Shown here: positions 7,828 through 16,352 of the stretch, piece by piece
Layout of the letters: each line of letters starts with the position of its first letter
Position numbering within the stretch: the stretch's first letter is position 1
NCBI GenBank assembly: GCA_025362955.1
Contig: JANYFB010000114.1
Span: 1-48,056 of the forward strand
Direction of reading: 5' to 3'
Source of the DNA: Akkermansiaceae bacterium
GTDB taxonomy: Bacteria > Verrucomicrobiota > Verrucomicrobiia > Verrucomicrobiales > Akkermansiaceae
DNA: 48,056 nucleotides
Made by a program: the position numbers and the translations under genes
The notes under the pieces: model-generated
Databases searched by the model: none
Told to the model about the DNA's origin: nothing
The model's input: the letters and a program-made list of their open reading frames with translations, nothing else

Positions 7828-8190
7828 TTATTCTAGAGTATATTCTCGCTTCAGGACTTCAGTGACAAATTCGGTGTATTCAGTCTTCTTTCCTCCGGAC
7901 TTTCGATATTCAAAACCAAGCAGCCATAAGGGAGCCAACTTGTTGTTGAAATTCTCGATGGTTTTCGCATGTTGGACAGCTTCGTGCCAAATTCGGTACT
8001 TCGTCTTTGGGTTCGAGTCAGCAAACCCTTTGGTATGAAACTCAGGATCGTCTTTGAACTTGAGAAGGTCCTGATATAACGTTTTGGCGGCTTCGTTCGG
8101 AGCCAGCTTGAATATGCGATCAGAATAGGGATCAGCATGTGCAAAAGTGGTGATGCCACACAAGAGTATGATAAGGACTGCGATCTTCAT
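7828..8190 (-). CDS. Cassette gene 4: small secreted protein of unknown function
   Basis: The 120-residue product starts at the ATG at 8190 (MKIAVLIILLCGITTFAHAD, a clear signal peptide with cleavage after AHA). The start lies six bases after the core GTTCGGA (8197-8203). The mature part is charged and helical-looking (NEAAKTLYQDLLKFKDD, then KYRIWHEAVQHAKTIENF, then EYTEFVTEVLKREY). No family is recognised. It is the array member nearest to vapBC and may be the first cassette if the ancestral attachment site lay at 8204 and beyond. Confidence 0.6.
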   Translation of the reverse strand: MKIAVLIILLCGITTFAHADPYSDRIFKLAPNEAAKTLYQDLLKFKDDPEFHTKGFADSNPKTKYRIWHEAVQHAKTIENFNNKLAPLWLLGFEYRKSGGKKTEYTEFVTEVLKREYTLE

Positions 8191-8203
8191 ATTTTTTCCG
8201 AAC

Positions 8204-8500
8204 AGTTTTATTCGTAGCATCTGCTGACGTGATATCCGGCATGGGACTACTTTGAGGAAACTGTCAGCATTCCTCGATTTGACAAGGATTTAATGGATGG
8301 CGGGGGGGGTATATCAAAGGGCTTCAGCGGACGGTCCGCAGACGACAGGCGCTAGCAGATATCAACGGGCGGGTGGGTTTCAGACCGCGGTCCAATTCTG
8401 AAGCGAAACATAGGAATCCGCCTGGCTGATAGGAGCTGCAGGTAGAATGAATTCATAACTCCCTCTGCCAATTCGGACATACTCACAGGGGTACGCTTTT
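8204..8500. other. Non-coding stretch between cassette array and vapC
   Basis: No supported gene. It contains a separated inverted repeat (GCTGAC at 8223-8228 and GTCAGC at 8263-8268) and a run of eight G (8302-8309). If the array once had an integrase-side attachment site, it would lie here next to the core at 8197-8203, but I see no attC-like second arm and no integrase remnant. Confidence 0.4.
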
Positions 8501-8908
8501 CTATTTTTCAAACCACTCTCTCGGCGGTGCGATCACCCGCAAACCATCAATCCGTTTAAAATGCGCGTCGGAGGTCAGCACCGCAGCGCCGATTGCTATC
8601 GCACTCGCAGCGATGACTACGTCGGTCCCCGGGATGACCAAACCCTTGCGATCCAGCTTCCAAGCCAGCGCGGCCGCTTCATCCCAGAGCCGGTTAGAGG
8701 AGGGGATATTGACCATCACGTCCATGAAATCGTTGAGACTGCGGTAAGCTTTCGGTGATTTTACCCCACGAAGCACCTCCACCCGCACCATTCCGCAGAT
8801 CGCGAGATTGCGAATGCCAGCCCAGCGGTAAAGCCATGGTGCCGGGTCACCGTGATGCTTCATCAGGCCGATGAAGACATTGCTATCCACCAAGATTTCA
8901 CTTTCCAT
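8501..8908 (-). CDS. vapC: VapC-type PIN-domain toxin
   Basis: The 135-residue PIN-domain ribonuclease is the toxin of a type II toxin-antitoxin pair. The PIN acidic residues are present: D8 in ILVDSNVFIG, the glutamate in MVRVEVLRG, the aspartate in PGTDVVIAASAI, and TSDAHF near the end. Such toxins typically cut tRNA or rRNA, and the target here is unknown. The start overlaps the end of the vapB gene by 11 bases, so the two are translationally coupled. It lies beside the integron-like array, where toxin-antitoxin pairs are often found, but no attC-like site flanks it. Confidence 0.88.
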   Translation of the reverse strand: MESEILVDSNVFIGLMKHHGDPAPWLYRWAGIRNLAICGMVRVEVLRGVKSPKAYRSLNDFMDVMVNIPSSNRLWDEAAALAWKLDRKGLVIPGTDVVIAASAIAIGAAVLTSDAHFKRIDGLRVIAPPREWFEK

Positions 8909-9164
8909 ATTTCGTGGGGTTTTCGGCGACTTTGCTGCTCAAGGGATCATAAGCCGACAAGTTTTTGGGGTCGTAGCCGGGGAAGAGGGCGTCTTTCCAC
9001 TCCTCGGGTGCCAATCCTAAGCCCTCAGTGCCGAATTTACGAAACCGCGTCTTGCGATCCAACTCGCGCAACGCCATTTCGACCGCCTCGGTCTTACTTT
9101 CGTAGTCATAGTCAGCCATGACGCGTTTCAATAAATCCTCATCAATATGCATGGTCATTTTCAT
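8898..9164 (-). CDS. vapB: VapB-type antitoxin
   Basis: The product of up to 88 residues has a short ribbon-helix-helix-like N-terminus (MTMHIDEDLLKRVMADY, then SKTEAVEMALREL), which binds DNA as a dimer. A C-terminal tail (GYDPKNLSAYDPLSS) probably wraps the toxin. Three in-frame ATGs exist, at 9164, 9158 and 9152. The palindromic operator covers the first, so translation more likely starts at 9158 or 9152, which also fits the usual family length ahead of the HIDEDLL strand. Together with VapC it should repress its own promoter. Confidence 0.85.
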   Translation of the reverse strand: MKMTMHIDEDLLKRVMADYDYESKTEAVEMALRELDRKTRFRKFGTEGLGLAPEEWKDALFPGYDPKNLSAYDPLSSKVAENPTKYGK

Positions 9165-9183
9165 GCCATACTGAGTATGGCAT
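9163..9183. promoter_or_regulatory. Probable vapBC operator
   Basis: This is a perfect inverted repeat of nine bases: ATGCCATAC, three-base spacer TGA, GTATGGCAT. It lies at the first possible start codon of vapB. Position and symmetry fit a ribbon-helix-helix autorepressor site. Confidence 0.7.
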
Positions 9184-9261
9184 CCCGCGCCACCTGTCGA
9201 GCATTTTTCTCAATTTTCCTCACTTCTTGATTCTTTGAAACCTCCCCATCACTCTCCGCCC

Positions 9262-11757
9262 ATGTCTGAGCCAGCACTCACGCCGATGATGGCCCAATAC
9301 CAATCCATGCGACGCTCCTTGCCCGCCGACATCATCCTGTTTTACCGGCTCGGCGACTTTTACGAAATGTTCTTTGACGACGCGAAAGCCGCCTCGCCGA
9401 TCATGAACGTCGCCCTCACCAAGCGCGGCGGCACCCCGATGTGCGGCGTTCCCTATCATGCTGCGCAGGGCTACATCGCGCGCCTGCTCAAGGCGGGAAA
9501 ACGCGTCGCCATCGCCGAGCAAACGTCCGAACCCGTCGCCGGAAAACTCGTCTCCCGCGAGATCGCCCGCATCCTTACCCCGGGCTCCATCGATGACGAA
9601 GCGCTCCTCGACAACCAGCGCCCGAACTACCTCGCCGCCGTCTGCCGCCACGGGAAATCCGCCGGCCTTGCGTGTGTGGACCACACCACCGGCGAGTTCA
9701 CCATCGCTGAATTTTCCGATCTCGGTCTGCTGGAAGACGAACTCGCCCGCATCGCCCCGTCGGAACTGCTCATTCCTGACCACCAGACCGCCGAGTTTGG
9801 AAAATTGGCGAACTGTCTTGTTTACGAAGGCTACACCTTTCTCCCCGAGCACGCCACCCAGCTCCTCAAGGATCATTTCAACGTCCACTCGTTAGACGGC
9901 TTTGGTTGCGCGAATCTCCATGCCGCCAGCGGTGCCGCCGGAGGAGTCCTCCACTACCTCATCCACCAACTCCGCCGACCCTGCGGACACCTCCACCCGC
10001 CGCATGTTAGGGAAAGTGCCGATCACGTCCTGATCGACGCCGCTTCCCAGCGCAACCTCGACCTTGTGGATTCCCGCTCGGGAAAGGCCCACACCCTGTT
10101 AGGAGTTCTCGACCGCACCGCCACCCCGATGGGCGCACGCCTGCTCCGCGACTGGATTCTTCATCCTCTGCGTGACCTCAATACTCTAACTGCCCGTCAG
10201 GATCTCATCGCTGCCTTTCTAGCAGAACCTTATATCCTCTCAAAATGCCGCGAGTCCCTCAAAGGCATTCGTGATATCGAGCGCACCACTTCCCGCCTGT
10301 CCCAAGGCTCGGGAAATGCCCGAGACCTCCAGTCCCTTTCCATCTCCCTCTCTCAAATTCCCACGCTCAGGCAGGACCTGTCCTCCCTCTTCCAATCTTC
10401 AATCAACAATCTTCAATCATCAATCCTCCCCCGCCTCCACGAGTTCCAGGAACTCACACAAATGCTAACCGCCGCCCTAACCGACGAACCGCCGTCCCAC
10501 CTCCGCGACGGGGGCGTCATCCGCGATGGCTGGTCACCCGCACTTGACGAACTTCGCAACGCCTCGCGCGGCGGCAAGGACTGGATCGCCCGCTTGCAAG
10601 AGGACGAACGCAAACGCACCGGCATCGACTCGTTGAAAATCAAATTCAACAATGTCTTTGGTTACTTCATCGAGATCACCACCAGCCATCTCGCCAAAGT
10701 ACCGGACGACTACACCCGCAAGCAAACCATGTCCAACGCCGAGCGCTACATCACCCCCGCGCTCAAGGAAATGGAAAACAAAGTCCTTGGTGCCGAGGAG
10801 CGTTCCAAGCAGTTAGAAAATGAACTTTTTCTCGAACTCCGCGCCCGCGTCGTCACCCACCTGCCCACGCTCCAAGAAACCGCTGCCGCCGTCGCGGAAA
10901 TCGACGTGTTATGCGCCCTCTCCGAAGTCGCCCAATACCACCGCCACTGCCGCCCGCTCCTCAATCACGAAAGAGGCTTCTTCGTCACTAACGGTCGCCA
11001 TCCGGTGTTAGAACAAACCCTAACTGACGTTAAGTTCGTCCCCAACGACACCGAACTTGATCCCGATACCGCCCGCCTCCAAATTCTAACCGGCCCAAAT
11101 ATGGCCGGCAAATCCACCTACATCCGCCAAATTGCGCTCATCGCCGTCATGGCGCAGATCGGTGCCTTCGTCCCTGCCGAGTCCGCTACTTTAGGTCTAG
11201 TAGATCGCATCTTCTGTCGCGTCGGCGCGTCCGACGATCTCTCACGCGGCCAATCCACCTTCATGGTCGAAATGAGCGAGACCGCCCTCATCCTCAACCA
11301 CGCGACTGATCGATCACTCGTCATCCTCGACGAAATCGGCCGCGGCACCGCCACCTTCGACGGTCTCTCCATTGCCTGGGCCGTCGCCGAGCATTTGCAC
11401 GACAGTATCGGCTGCCGCACCCTGTTCGCCACGCACTACCACGAGCTAACGGATCTCGCGAATACCCGTCCTGCTGTGGCCAACTACAACGTCGCCGTGA
11501 GAGAGTGGAACGAGGAAATCATTTTCCTCCACAAAATCCTACCCGGTGCCGCGGACAAATCTTACGGCATCCAAGTCGCGCGTCTAGCAGGCCTGCCAAA
11601 ACCTGTCGTCGAGCGCGCCAAATCCATCCTCTCCCACCTCGAACTCCACTCCGTGAAACCCGAGGCCAAAACCCAAGGCCCCAAAGCCAAAAACACCAAC
11701 CAGCCTTCACTGCCGCAACCCAACGCGCCGCAGATGGACCTGTTCTCCGAGTTCTAA
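9262..11757 (+). CDS. mutS: DNA mismatch repair protein MutS
   Basis: The 831-residue product recognises mismatches and starts repair. The ATG at 9262 gives MSEPALTPMMAQYQ, followed by the mismatch-binding segment LFYRLGDFYEMFFDDA with the Phe-x-Glu wedge. The ATPase domain has Walker A TGPNMAGKSTYI and Walker B LVILDEIGRGT, then ATHYHEL. The C-terminus ends in a short tail (MDLFSEF). Length is normal for MutS1. In the lever region the DNA carries two copies of CAATCTTCAATCA (10393-10405 and 10407-10419), encoding a Gln/Ser/Asn-rich stretch not expected in the family. No strong ribosome binding site is visible. Confidence 0.95.
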   Translation: MSEPALTPMMAQYQSMRRSLPADIILFYRLGDFYEMFFDDAKAASPIMNVALTKRGGTPMCGVPYHAAQGYIARLLKAGKRVAIAEQTSEPVAGKLVSREIARILTPGSIDDEALLDNQRPNYLAAVCRHGKSAGLACVDHTTGEFTIAEFSDLGLLEDELARIAPSELLIPDHQTAEFGKLANCLVYEGYTFLPEHATQLLKDHFNVHSLDGFGCANLHAASGAAGGVLHYLIHQLRRPCGHLHPPHVRESADHVLIDAASQRNLDLVDSRSGKAHTLLGVLDRTATPMGARLLRDWILHPLRDLNTLTARQDLIAAFLAEPYILSKCRESLKGIRDIERTTSRLSQGSGNARDLQSLSISLSQIPTLRQDLSSLFQSSINNLQSSILPRLHEFQELTQMLTAALTDEPPSHLRDGGVIRDGWSPALDELRNASRGGKDWIARLQEDERKRTGIDSLKIKFNNVFGYFIEITTSHLAKVPDDYTRKQTMSNAERYITPALKEMENKVLGAEERSKQLENELFLELRARVVTHLPTLQETAAAVAEIDVLCALSEVAQYHRHCRPLLNHERGFFVTNGRHPVLEQTLTDVKFVPNDTELDPDTARLQILTGPNMAGKSTYIRQIALIAVMAQIGAFVPAESATLGLVDRIFCRVGASDDLSRGQSTFMVEMSETALILNHATDRSLVILDEIGRGTATFDGLSIAWAVAEHLHDSIGCRTLFATHYHELTDLANTRPAVANYNVAVREWNEEIIFLHKILPGAADKSYGIQVARLAGLPKPVVERAKSILSHLELHSVKPEAKTQGPKAKNTNQPSLPQPNAPQMDLFSEF

Positions 11758-11913
11758 AAATTGGAGTGCGGGATTCTTTCACTGCCCTAACAGAGCAAGG
11801 CGGAGCTAATTTTCGCTCTCCAAGACGGCGGGAAGACACCCGTGATTCATCGCTCTTTCTCTTCATCCGATGGAAATTGACCAACCAATAGACCTACTCG
11901 AACATATGGAACT

Positions 11914-13815
11914 GTGTGTTTTAAAACCCTTTTGCTATCGTTGGCCATCGCAGCATCCGCGCCCGCCAGGCCGTGGAGTGACGATGTGATGTATTTCGCA
12001 CTGACCGACCGGTTCTGCGATGGGGATTTAACTAACAACATCCCTCCCGGCTGCGATCCGTCGCTCTACGATGCCTCGCAGGAAAACATCAATCTCTATC
12101 AGGGCGGCGATTTGCGTGGTATCGAAAACGCGCTCCAAGCGGGCTATTTCAACGATCTCGGAGTGACCGCGCTATGGCTTTCGCCCGTGGTGCGGAATGT
12201 CTGGCGTTCCGGCTATGATTCGGGCGGCTGGAAGACAGGCTATCATGGCTACTGGGCGCAGGATTGGCTCGACATCGACCCACATCTCACCAGTGCCTTC
12301 TCTCTAACCGGCGCACCCTATTCAAATGATGCGGAGGGTCGGATGGAGCATTACCGGGACTTGGTGAGACTGGCTCACGCCAAGGGCATTAAGGTGATTC
12401 AGGATGTGGTGCTGAACCATGCCGGACCGGTGTTTTACTACGATGCGAACGGCGACGGTGTTTTTAATTTGGAAAACAAGGAAGAATGGGTGCAGCCATT
12501 CAAAAAGGACGGCTTCTACGCGAACACAAAATGGGCGGACGTCCCGAAATGGAATGCGGAAAAAACCCAACCCGACGGACCACGCGAAATGTTAGGTGTG
12601 AGAATTGCCACCAAAGGCACGCTTTCACAGCTCGCCAGCTATGGCCGCAAGGGTTATTCCCAAGACAGCCTCGGCAAGTCGGATGGGGAGGAAGTCACCT
12701 GCGATTTCTTCTCGCTGCGGGATTTCTGGACGGACCCGAAAGGCGAATACTTCGACGCGCTGGTGGACGAGTTCGTGGAAATCTATCAATTCTATCTAAA
12801 CACGGCTGGCGTGGATGGTCTGCGGATCGATACGATGAAGCATGTGCACCCCGGATTTTGGGATGCTTTCACGGCACGCTTGAGAAAACGGCTGGGTGAC
12901 GCAGCCGCAGAGAAAATCCTTTTCGGCGAGGTCTATGATGGGAATCCGGCGCGACTCGGCCAATACACTTGGCGTTCCGACTGGGCGCAACACCCGGAAC
13001 CAGCGCTGGACTCCGTGCTGGATTTCAATTTCTGCTTCAATGCCCGCGAGTATCTCCGGCATCCGGGAAGTCAGTTTGGTTCCCCGGCGGCACTCGAAAA
13101 ATCCCTGCTAACACGTACCGGAGCGGATGAAAGCCACCACCCATTTTACAACCCAAATCCCGGCGCGGACGGGTTGAACTCGCAGCAGAAAATCATTACA
13201 TTTATCGAGAATCATGATGGCCTCAACCGTTTCCGCGTCGCGGGAATCACCGAGCAGCGAAACCGTCTCGCCCAAGCTTTGGTGATGACCTTGCCGGGAA
13301 TTCCCTGCCTCTATTATGGCACGGAATTTGATCTGCTAGATAGCCAAGGGAAAACCGGCGAGGACGGCGAGACGGGACGGATGATGTTTTATCGTGACCG
13401 TGGCGGGCCTACGATGAAGGATGTAAAATCCTGCCCGGCATTTTCCGAAATTTCCCGCCTCGCAGGCCTCCGTGCCAAGCTGCCAGAGCTGAGGACCGGC
13501 AGGCTGATTCCGTTATGGGTGGACAACGCATCGAGTGCCGAGGATGACGGTGTCTTCGCATTCGCACGCGCCTCGGAAGACGGGGAGTCCTTCGCCGTGG
13601 TCGTGGTGAACGCTTCCGACTCGGAGCGGGTGACTTCCGATGGAGCGGATCAAATTCACCTGCCCGCAAGTTTGAAAACGGCGGGAAAAATACTCCGACC
13701 CGTTCTAACGACGGGCATGGGTAAAGCGCCGCCGGATTTTGCGGCGGACGGTCCGTTGCGGCTCCCAGTGCCGGCATCCAGTCTGGTGGTTTACAAAGGA
13801 ACCCGCGCGGAATAA
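11914..13815 (+). CDS. Secreted GH13 alpha-amylase-type glycoside hydrolase
   Basis: The 633-residue product has a GTG start and a signal peptide (MCFKTLLLSLAIAASAPARP). GH13 enzymes cut alpha-glucans. Conserved regions are VIQDVVLNHAGP (region I), VDGLRIDTMKH with the nucleophile aspartate (region II), ILFGEVYDG with the acid/base glutamate (region III) and TFIENHDGLNR (region IV). All three catalytic acids are therefore present. The domain begins almost directly after the signal peptide (DDVMYFALTDRFCDGD). The C-terminal 120 residues form the usual all-beta domain. Substrate specificity cannot be read from this. It is convergent with the next gene, with an inverted repeat in between. Confidence 0.9.
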   Translation: MCFKTLLLSLAIAASAPARPWSDDVMYFALTDRFCDGDLTNNIPPGCDPSLYDASQENINLYQGGDLRGIENALQAGYFNDLGVTALWLSPVVRNVWRSGYDSGGWKTGYHGYWAQDWLDIDPHLTSAFSLTGAPYSNDAEGRMEHYRDLVRLAHAKGIKVIQDVVLNHAGPVFYYDANGDGVFNLENKEEWVQPFKKDGFYANTKWADVPKWNAEKTQPDGPREMLGVRIATKGTLSQLASYGRKGYSQDSLGKSDGEEVTCDFFSLRDFWTDPKGEYFDALVDEFVEIYQFYLNTAGVDGLRIDTMKHVHPGFWDAFTARLRKRLGDAAAEKILFGEVYDGNPARLGQYTWRSDWAQHPEPALDSVLDFNFCFNAREYLRHPGSQFGSPAALEKSLLTRTGADESHHPFYNPNPGADGLNSQQKIITFIENHDGLNRFRVAGITEQRNRLAQALVMTLPGIPCLYYGTEFDLLDSQGKTGEDGETGRMMFYRDRGGPTMKDVKSCPAFSEISRLAGLRAKLPELRTGRLIPLWVDNASSAEDDGVFAFARASEDGESFAVVVVNASDSERVTSDGADQIHLPASLKTAGKILRPVLTTGMGKAPPDFAADGPLRLPVPASSLVVYKGTRAE

Positions 13816-13824
13816 TAGGAGTCC

Positions 13825-13898
13825 GAAATTGATTTCGCGCGAGTGCTATATCCATCTCGCTTGAAATTTGATGAGTGAATTCTCGCAGAATCAATTTC
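13825..13898. terminator. Inverted repeat between convergent genes
   Basis: GAAATTGATT (13825-13834) and AATCAATTTC (13889-13898) are perfect complements 54 bases apart. It sits in the 93-base gap between two converging genes, but the loop is long, so a role in termination is weakly supported. Confidence 0.25.
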
Positions 13899-13908
13899 GC
13901 GCTCCAAT

Positions 13909-15657
13909 TCAAGAGGCTGCCACATCATCGATTTTCCACGATCCGGAACGATCAAGTGTTAGAAGTCGGTCGTGAAAGGCGATCAAGGTCTCACGGTGGC
14001 CCACGCTGATGAAGCCGATTCCCGATTCTTTAATCTGCTGATAGAGGAGTCTTTGATTTTCCTCGTCAAGCGCACTGGTAGCCTCGTCCAGGAAAGCAAA
14101 TTTCGGCTTGCGGAGAAACAGCCGCGCGAAAGCGATGCGCTGCTGCTCGCCGAGTGACAACATGTTGTTCCAATCCACGACCCGATCCAGATCGCCTTCC
14201 ACACGCTCCAGCACATCGGATAGATTGACGGCCGCGACAACAGCAAGAATTTCCTCATCATCGGCTCCGCGATCGGGATACGGGTATAGCAATTGCTCGC
14301 GCAGGCAGCCTTCCACCATGTAAGGCCGCTGCGGAAGGAACATCAGTTGGTCGGCAGCGGGGCGCTCTAACAATCCGCAGGCGCCAGGCCATAATCCGGC
14401 GATCGTCCGGAGGACGGAGCTTTTTCCCGTGCCGCTGGCCCCCATGATGATAAGGCTTTGGTTGCCTTGGAGTTCGAAGGAGAGTTTTTCAACGAGGGTT
14501 TTCATGACCACCGGGGTGCAGATGGTCAGGCCCTCAAGTTTCACGGTCTGGCTATTTTCCTCGGGTTTGTTCGTTTTCTCAAAAGCGATGCGCTGTTCCT
14601 CCGCGTCATGCTCATCGAGTTGGTCCCACAAACTGCCGAGACGCTGGACACCTGCGAGGTAGGCGCTCAATCCGCCGAACTGGGTGATGATGAGCGAAAT
14701 CGCCGTCAACACGGTGCCAAACGCTCCAGCCGCTTGGGTGACTACGCCGAACTCCACCTGCCCGCGCATATACATTGGCGCAACCACCAGAATTGGCAGG
14801 ACGAGCGCGAGATAATTGTAGCTGTTGGTGAAAAATCCAAGGTTCCGATTGCGGATGATGATCAAACGCATGTTGGCGACCGCTGCTGATAGACGATTGA
14901 ACAAATCCAAGTGCTCGCGTTTTTCACCTCGATAGAATGCGATCGACTCCGCGTTATCCCGCACCCGGACGAGGGAATAGCGAAAATCCGCCTCCTTTTC
15001 ATATTGATGATAATGAAGTCTAACCAACCTACGACCGATGATGATGCTGATCATCGTCCCCGCCAGCGCATACACCACCAGCATCGTAACCAAGGTGCCG
15101 GAAATCATCCAAAGCACCCCGATGAATCCAACCAGCGTCACCAGAGAGTTAAGGGCAATCAGCAGAAATGAGAGCGAACTCACCGTAAAATTTCTAACAT
15201 CCTCACTGATCCGCTGGTCTGGGTTATCCACACTTTCCGATCCGCGCAGGCGAAAATAGGCGCGGTTGTTAAAATAACGTTTCACCAGATGTTGGGCCAT
15301 CCATTCCCGCCATAGCAGGGCCAGCCGTTCTTCGACCCAGCGGTAGTAAACTCCAATGGGAATCGCGAGGCCGAAGCTGCCGAGATACCAACCGAGAGCC
15401 TTCCAATACGCGGCGGAATCTTTATGCGTGATGGCCGTCATGAAGTCACGCCCCGCATAGCTCATGAGCACCTGAATCGCCCCCACGGATAGTGCTAGCA
15501 GGAGCAATGCAATGAGAAATCCTCGTGCTTTGCGTCTGCGCTCCGAGGCGAAAAATGCCTTGGAAATCACCCTGAACTGGCGGCAGGTGGTCTGCAACGT
15601 CTGACGATTTTCGCCCGAATCTTCCGCGTTTGAATTTTTAGTAGCGGGTTTGTCCAC
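13909..15657 (-). CDS. SbmA/YddA-like ABC transporter, fused permease and ATPase
   Basis: The 582-residue product has a membrane domain (about 40-340) that begins GFLIALLLLALSVGAIQVLM and carries the family segment NPDQRISEDVRNF of the SbmA/BacA/ABCD group. The ATPase domain has Walker A GASGTGKSSVL, signature LSLGEQQRIAFARL and Walker B FAFLDEATSALDEE, then SVGHRETL. Relatives move vitamin B12, peptides such as microcins, or fatty acyl-CoA; the substrate here is unknown. It has a 40-residue polar N-terminal tail. It stands alone on the minus strand and is probably its own transcription unit. It would act as a homodimer in the inner membrane. Confidence 0.88.
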   Translation of the reverse strand: MDKPATKNSNAEDSGENRQTLQTTCRQFRVISKAFFASERRRKARGFLIALLLLALSVGAIQVLMSYAGRDFMTAITHKDSAAYWKALGWYLGSFGLAIPIGVYYRWVEERLALLWREWMAQHLVKRYFNNRAYFRLRGSESVDNPDQRISEDVRNFTVSSLSFLLIALNSLVTLVGFIGVLWMISGTLVTMLVVYALAGTMISIIIGRRLVRLHYHQYEKEADFRYSLVRVRDNAESIAFYRGEKREHLDLFNRLSAAVANMRLIIIRNRNLGFFTNSYNYLALVLPILVVAPMYMRGQVEFGVVTQAAGAFGTVLTAISLIITQFGGLSAYLAGVQRLGSLWDQLDEHDAEEQRIAFEKTNKPEENSQTVKLEGLTICTPVVMKTLVEKLSFELQGNQSLIIMGASGTGKSSVLRTIAGLWPGACGLLERPAADQLMFLPQRPYMVEGCLREQLLYPYPDRGADDEEILAVVAAVNLSDVLERVEGDLDRVVDWNNMLSLGEQQRIAFARLFLRKPKFAFLDEATSALDEENQRLLYQQIKESGIGFISVGHRETLIAFHDRLLTLDRSGSWKIDDVAAS

Positions 15658-15865
15658 GTTCCGTGATTCTAGTCGCCCACCCCATCAATGCACCTCATTT
15701 ATTAGACAAAAAAAGTGCTGCCAGGGAATCTGCGGCAAGTCCGGACAAACTACCGTTGCTCCGATCAAGGCCTGGCGGGGTTCGCTTGCCGAACCTCCAC
15801 GGCCCCTGACAGCCCGGAGAGACAAAACCAGCACGGCGGATTCCGCAATTCATTTTTCGATCCGC

Positions 15866-16333
15866 TTATTTGAAAGCGTATTGAAGGACGTAATGAGCGC
15901 CATTTGAAGTGCTGTTATACATGGTCACTTTGATGTAGTAGGTGCCTGACCATTTCGGAGTCACGCTAACCACGGCGAGGTCACTGGTATCACCATCAGC
16001 ACCCACACGATTGCCATTTTCGTCATACACGGTCAGATCTACATCGTAGGCATCCTCGCAACCAGCGGCGACTAGCGTGTAATCGTTTCCGGCGGAGAGA
16101 GTGGTTGCGATGACCACGCTTTGGCCGCGGCGCAGAAGACCTGATGAAAAGAAATCGCGAAGTTCGTAGCCGTTTTCCTTAAGTTTAAGAAAGAGGGAGG
16201 CGGCGGTGATCCTGGCGCCTTGCACGGACGCCATGGATGCCTGCCACGGGATCACAGTCACGAGCATTGCGGCCGTCATGCATTTCAGCGTCCGGGAGCT
16301 GAGAAACGGGAACTTTGAAAAAATGGTTTTCAT
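15866..16333 (-). CDS. Small secreted protein with PPC-like beta domain
   Basis: The 155-residue product has a signal peptide (MTAAMLVTVIPWQASMASVQ within the first 40 residues). The mature part resembles the pre-peptidase C-terminal (PPC) fold. It has GLLRRGQSVVIATTL, then YDVDLTVYDENGNRVGAD, then VVSVTPKWSGTYYIKVTMYN, the typical pattern of a domain that ends '..G.Y.I.V..'. No protease domain is attached. It starts 19 bases after the stop of the next gene upstream, so both are likely one operon. The role may be in periplasmic binding or adhesion; this is inference. Confidence 0.65.
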   Translation of the reverse strand: MKTIFSKFPFLSSRTLKCMTAAMLVTVIPWQASMASVQGARITAASLFLKLKENGYELRDFFSSGLLRRGQSVVIATTLSAGNDYTLVAAGCEDAYDVDLTVYDENGNRVGADGDTSDLAVVSVTPKWSGTYYIKVTMYNSTSNGAHYVLQYAFK

Positions 16334-16352
16334 GAGAATAGAGCGGGGGAGA

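Larger units (their letters stand above)
5540..8203 (-). mobile_element. Integron cassette array without integrase (CALIN)
   Basis: The array runs on the minus strand, from a core site at 8197-8203 to an attC-like site ending at 5540. It has small open reading frames all in one orientation, each beginning a few bases after a 7-base core that starts with GTT (GTTCGGA, GTTAGCG, GTTCTGC, GTTCTGC). Each is followed by an imperfect palindrome whose first core is the exact complement of the core in front of the same gene. That relation is expected for excisable cassettes. No tyrosine recombinase is in the window, so this is a CALIN or the distal end of an integron. Neighbours are glyS on one side and vapBC/mutS on the other. 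Confidence 0.7.

Noticed and set aside
8302-8309. Run of eight G as a phase-variable switch
   Set aside because: It is not inside or directly upstream of any supported gene.
8501-9164. vapBC as a further integron cassette
   Set aside because: Same strand and adjacent to the array, but no GTT core lies in front of vapB and no attC-like palindrome follows vapC.
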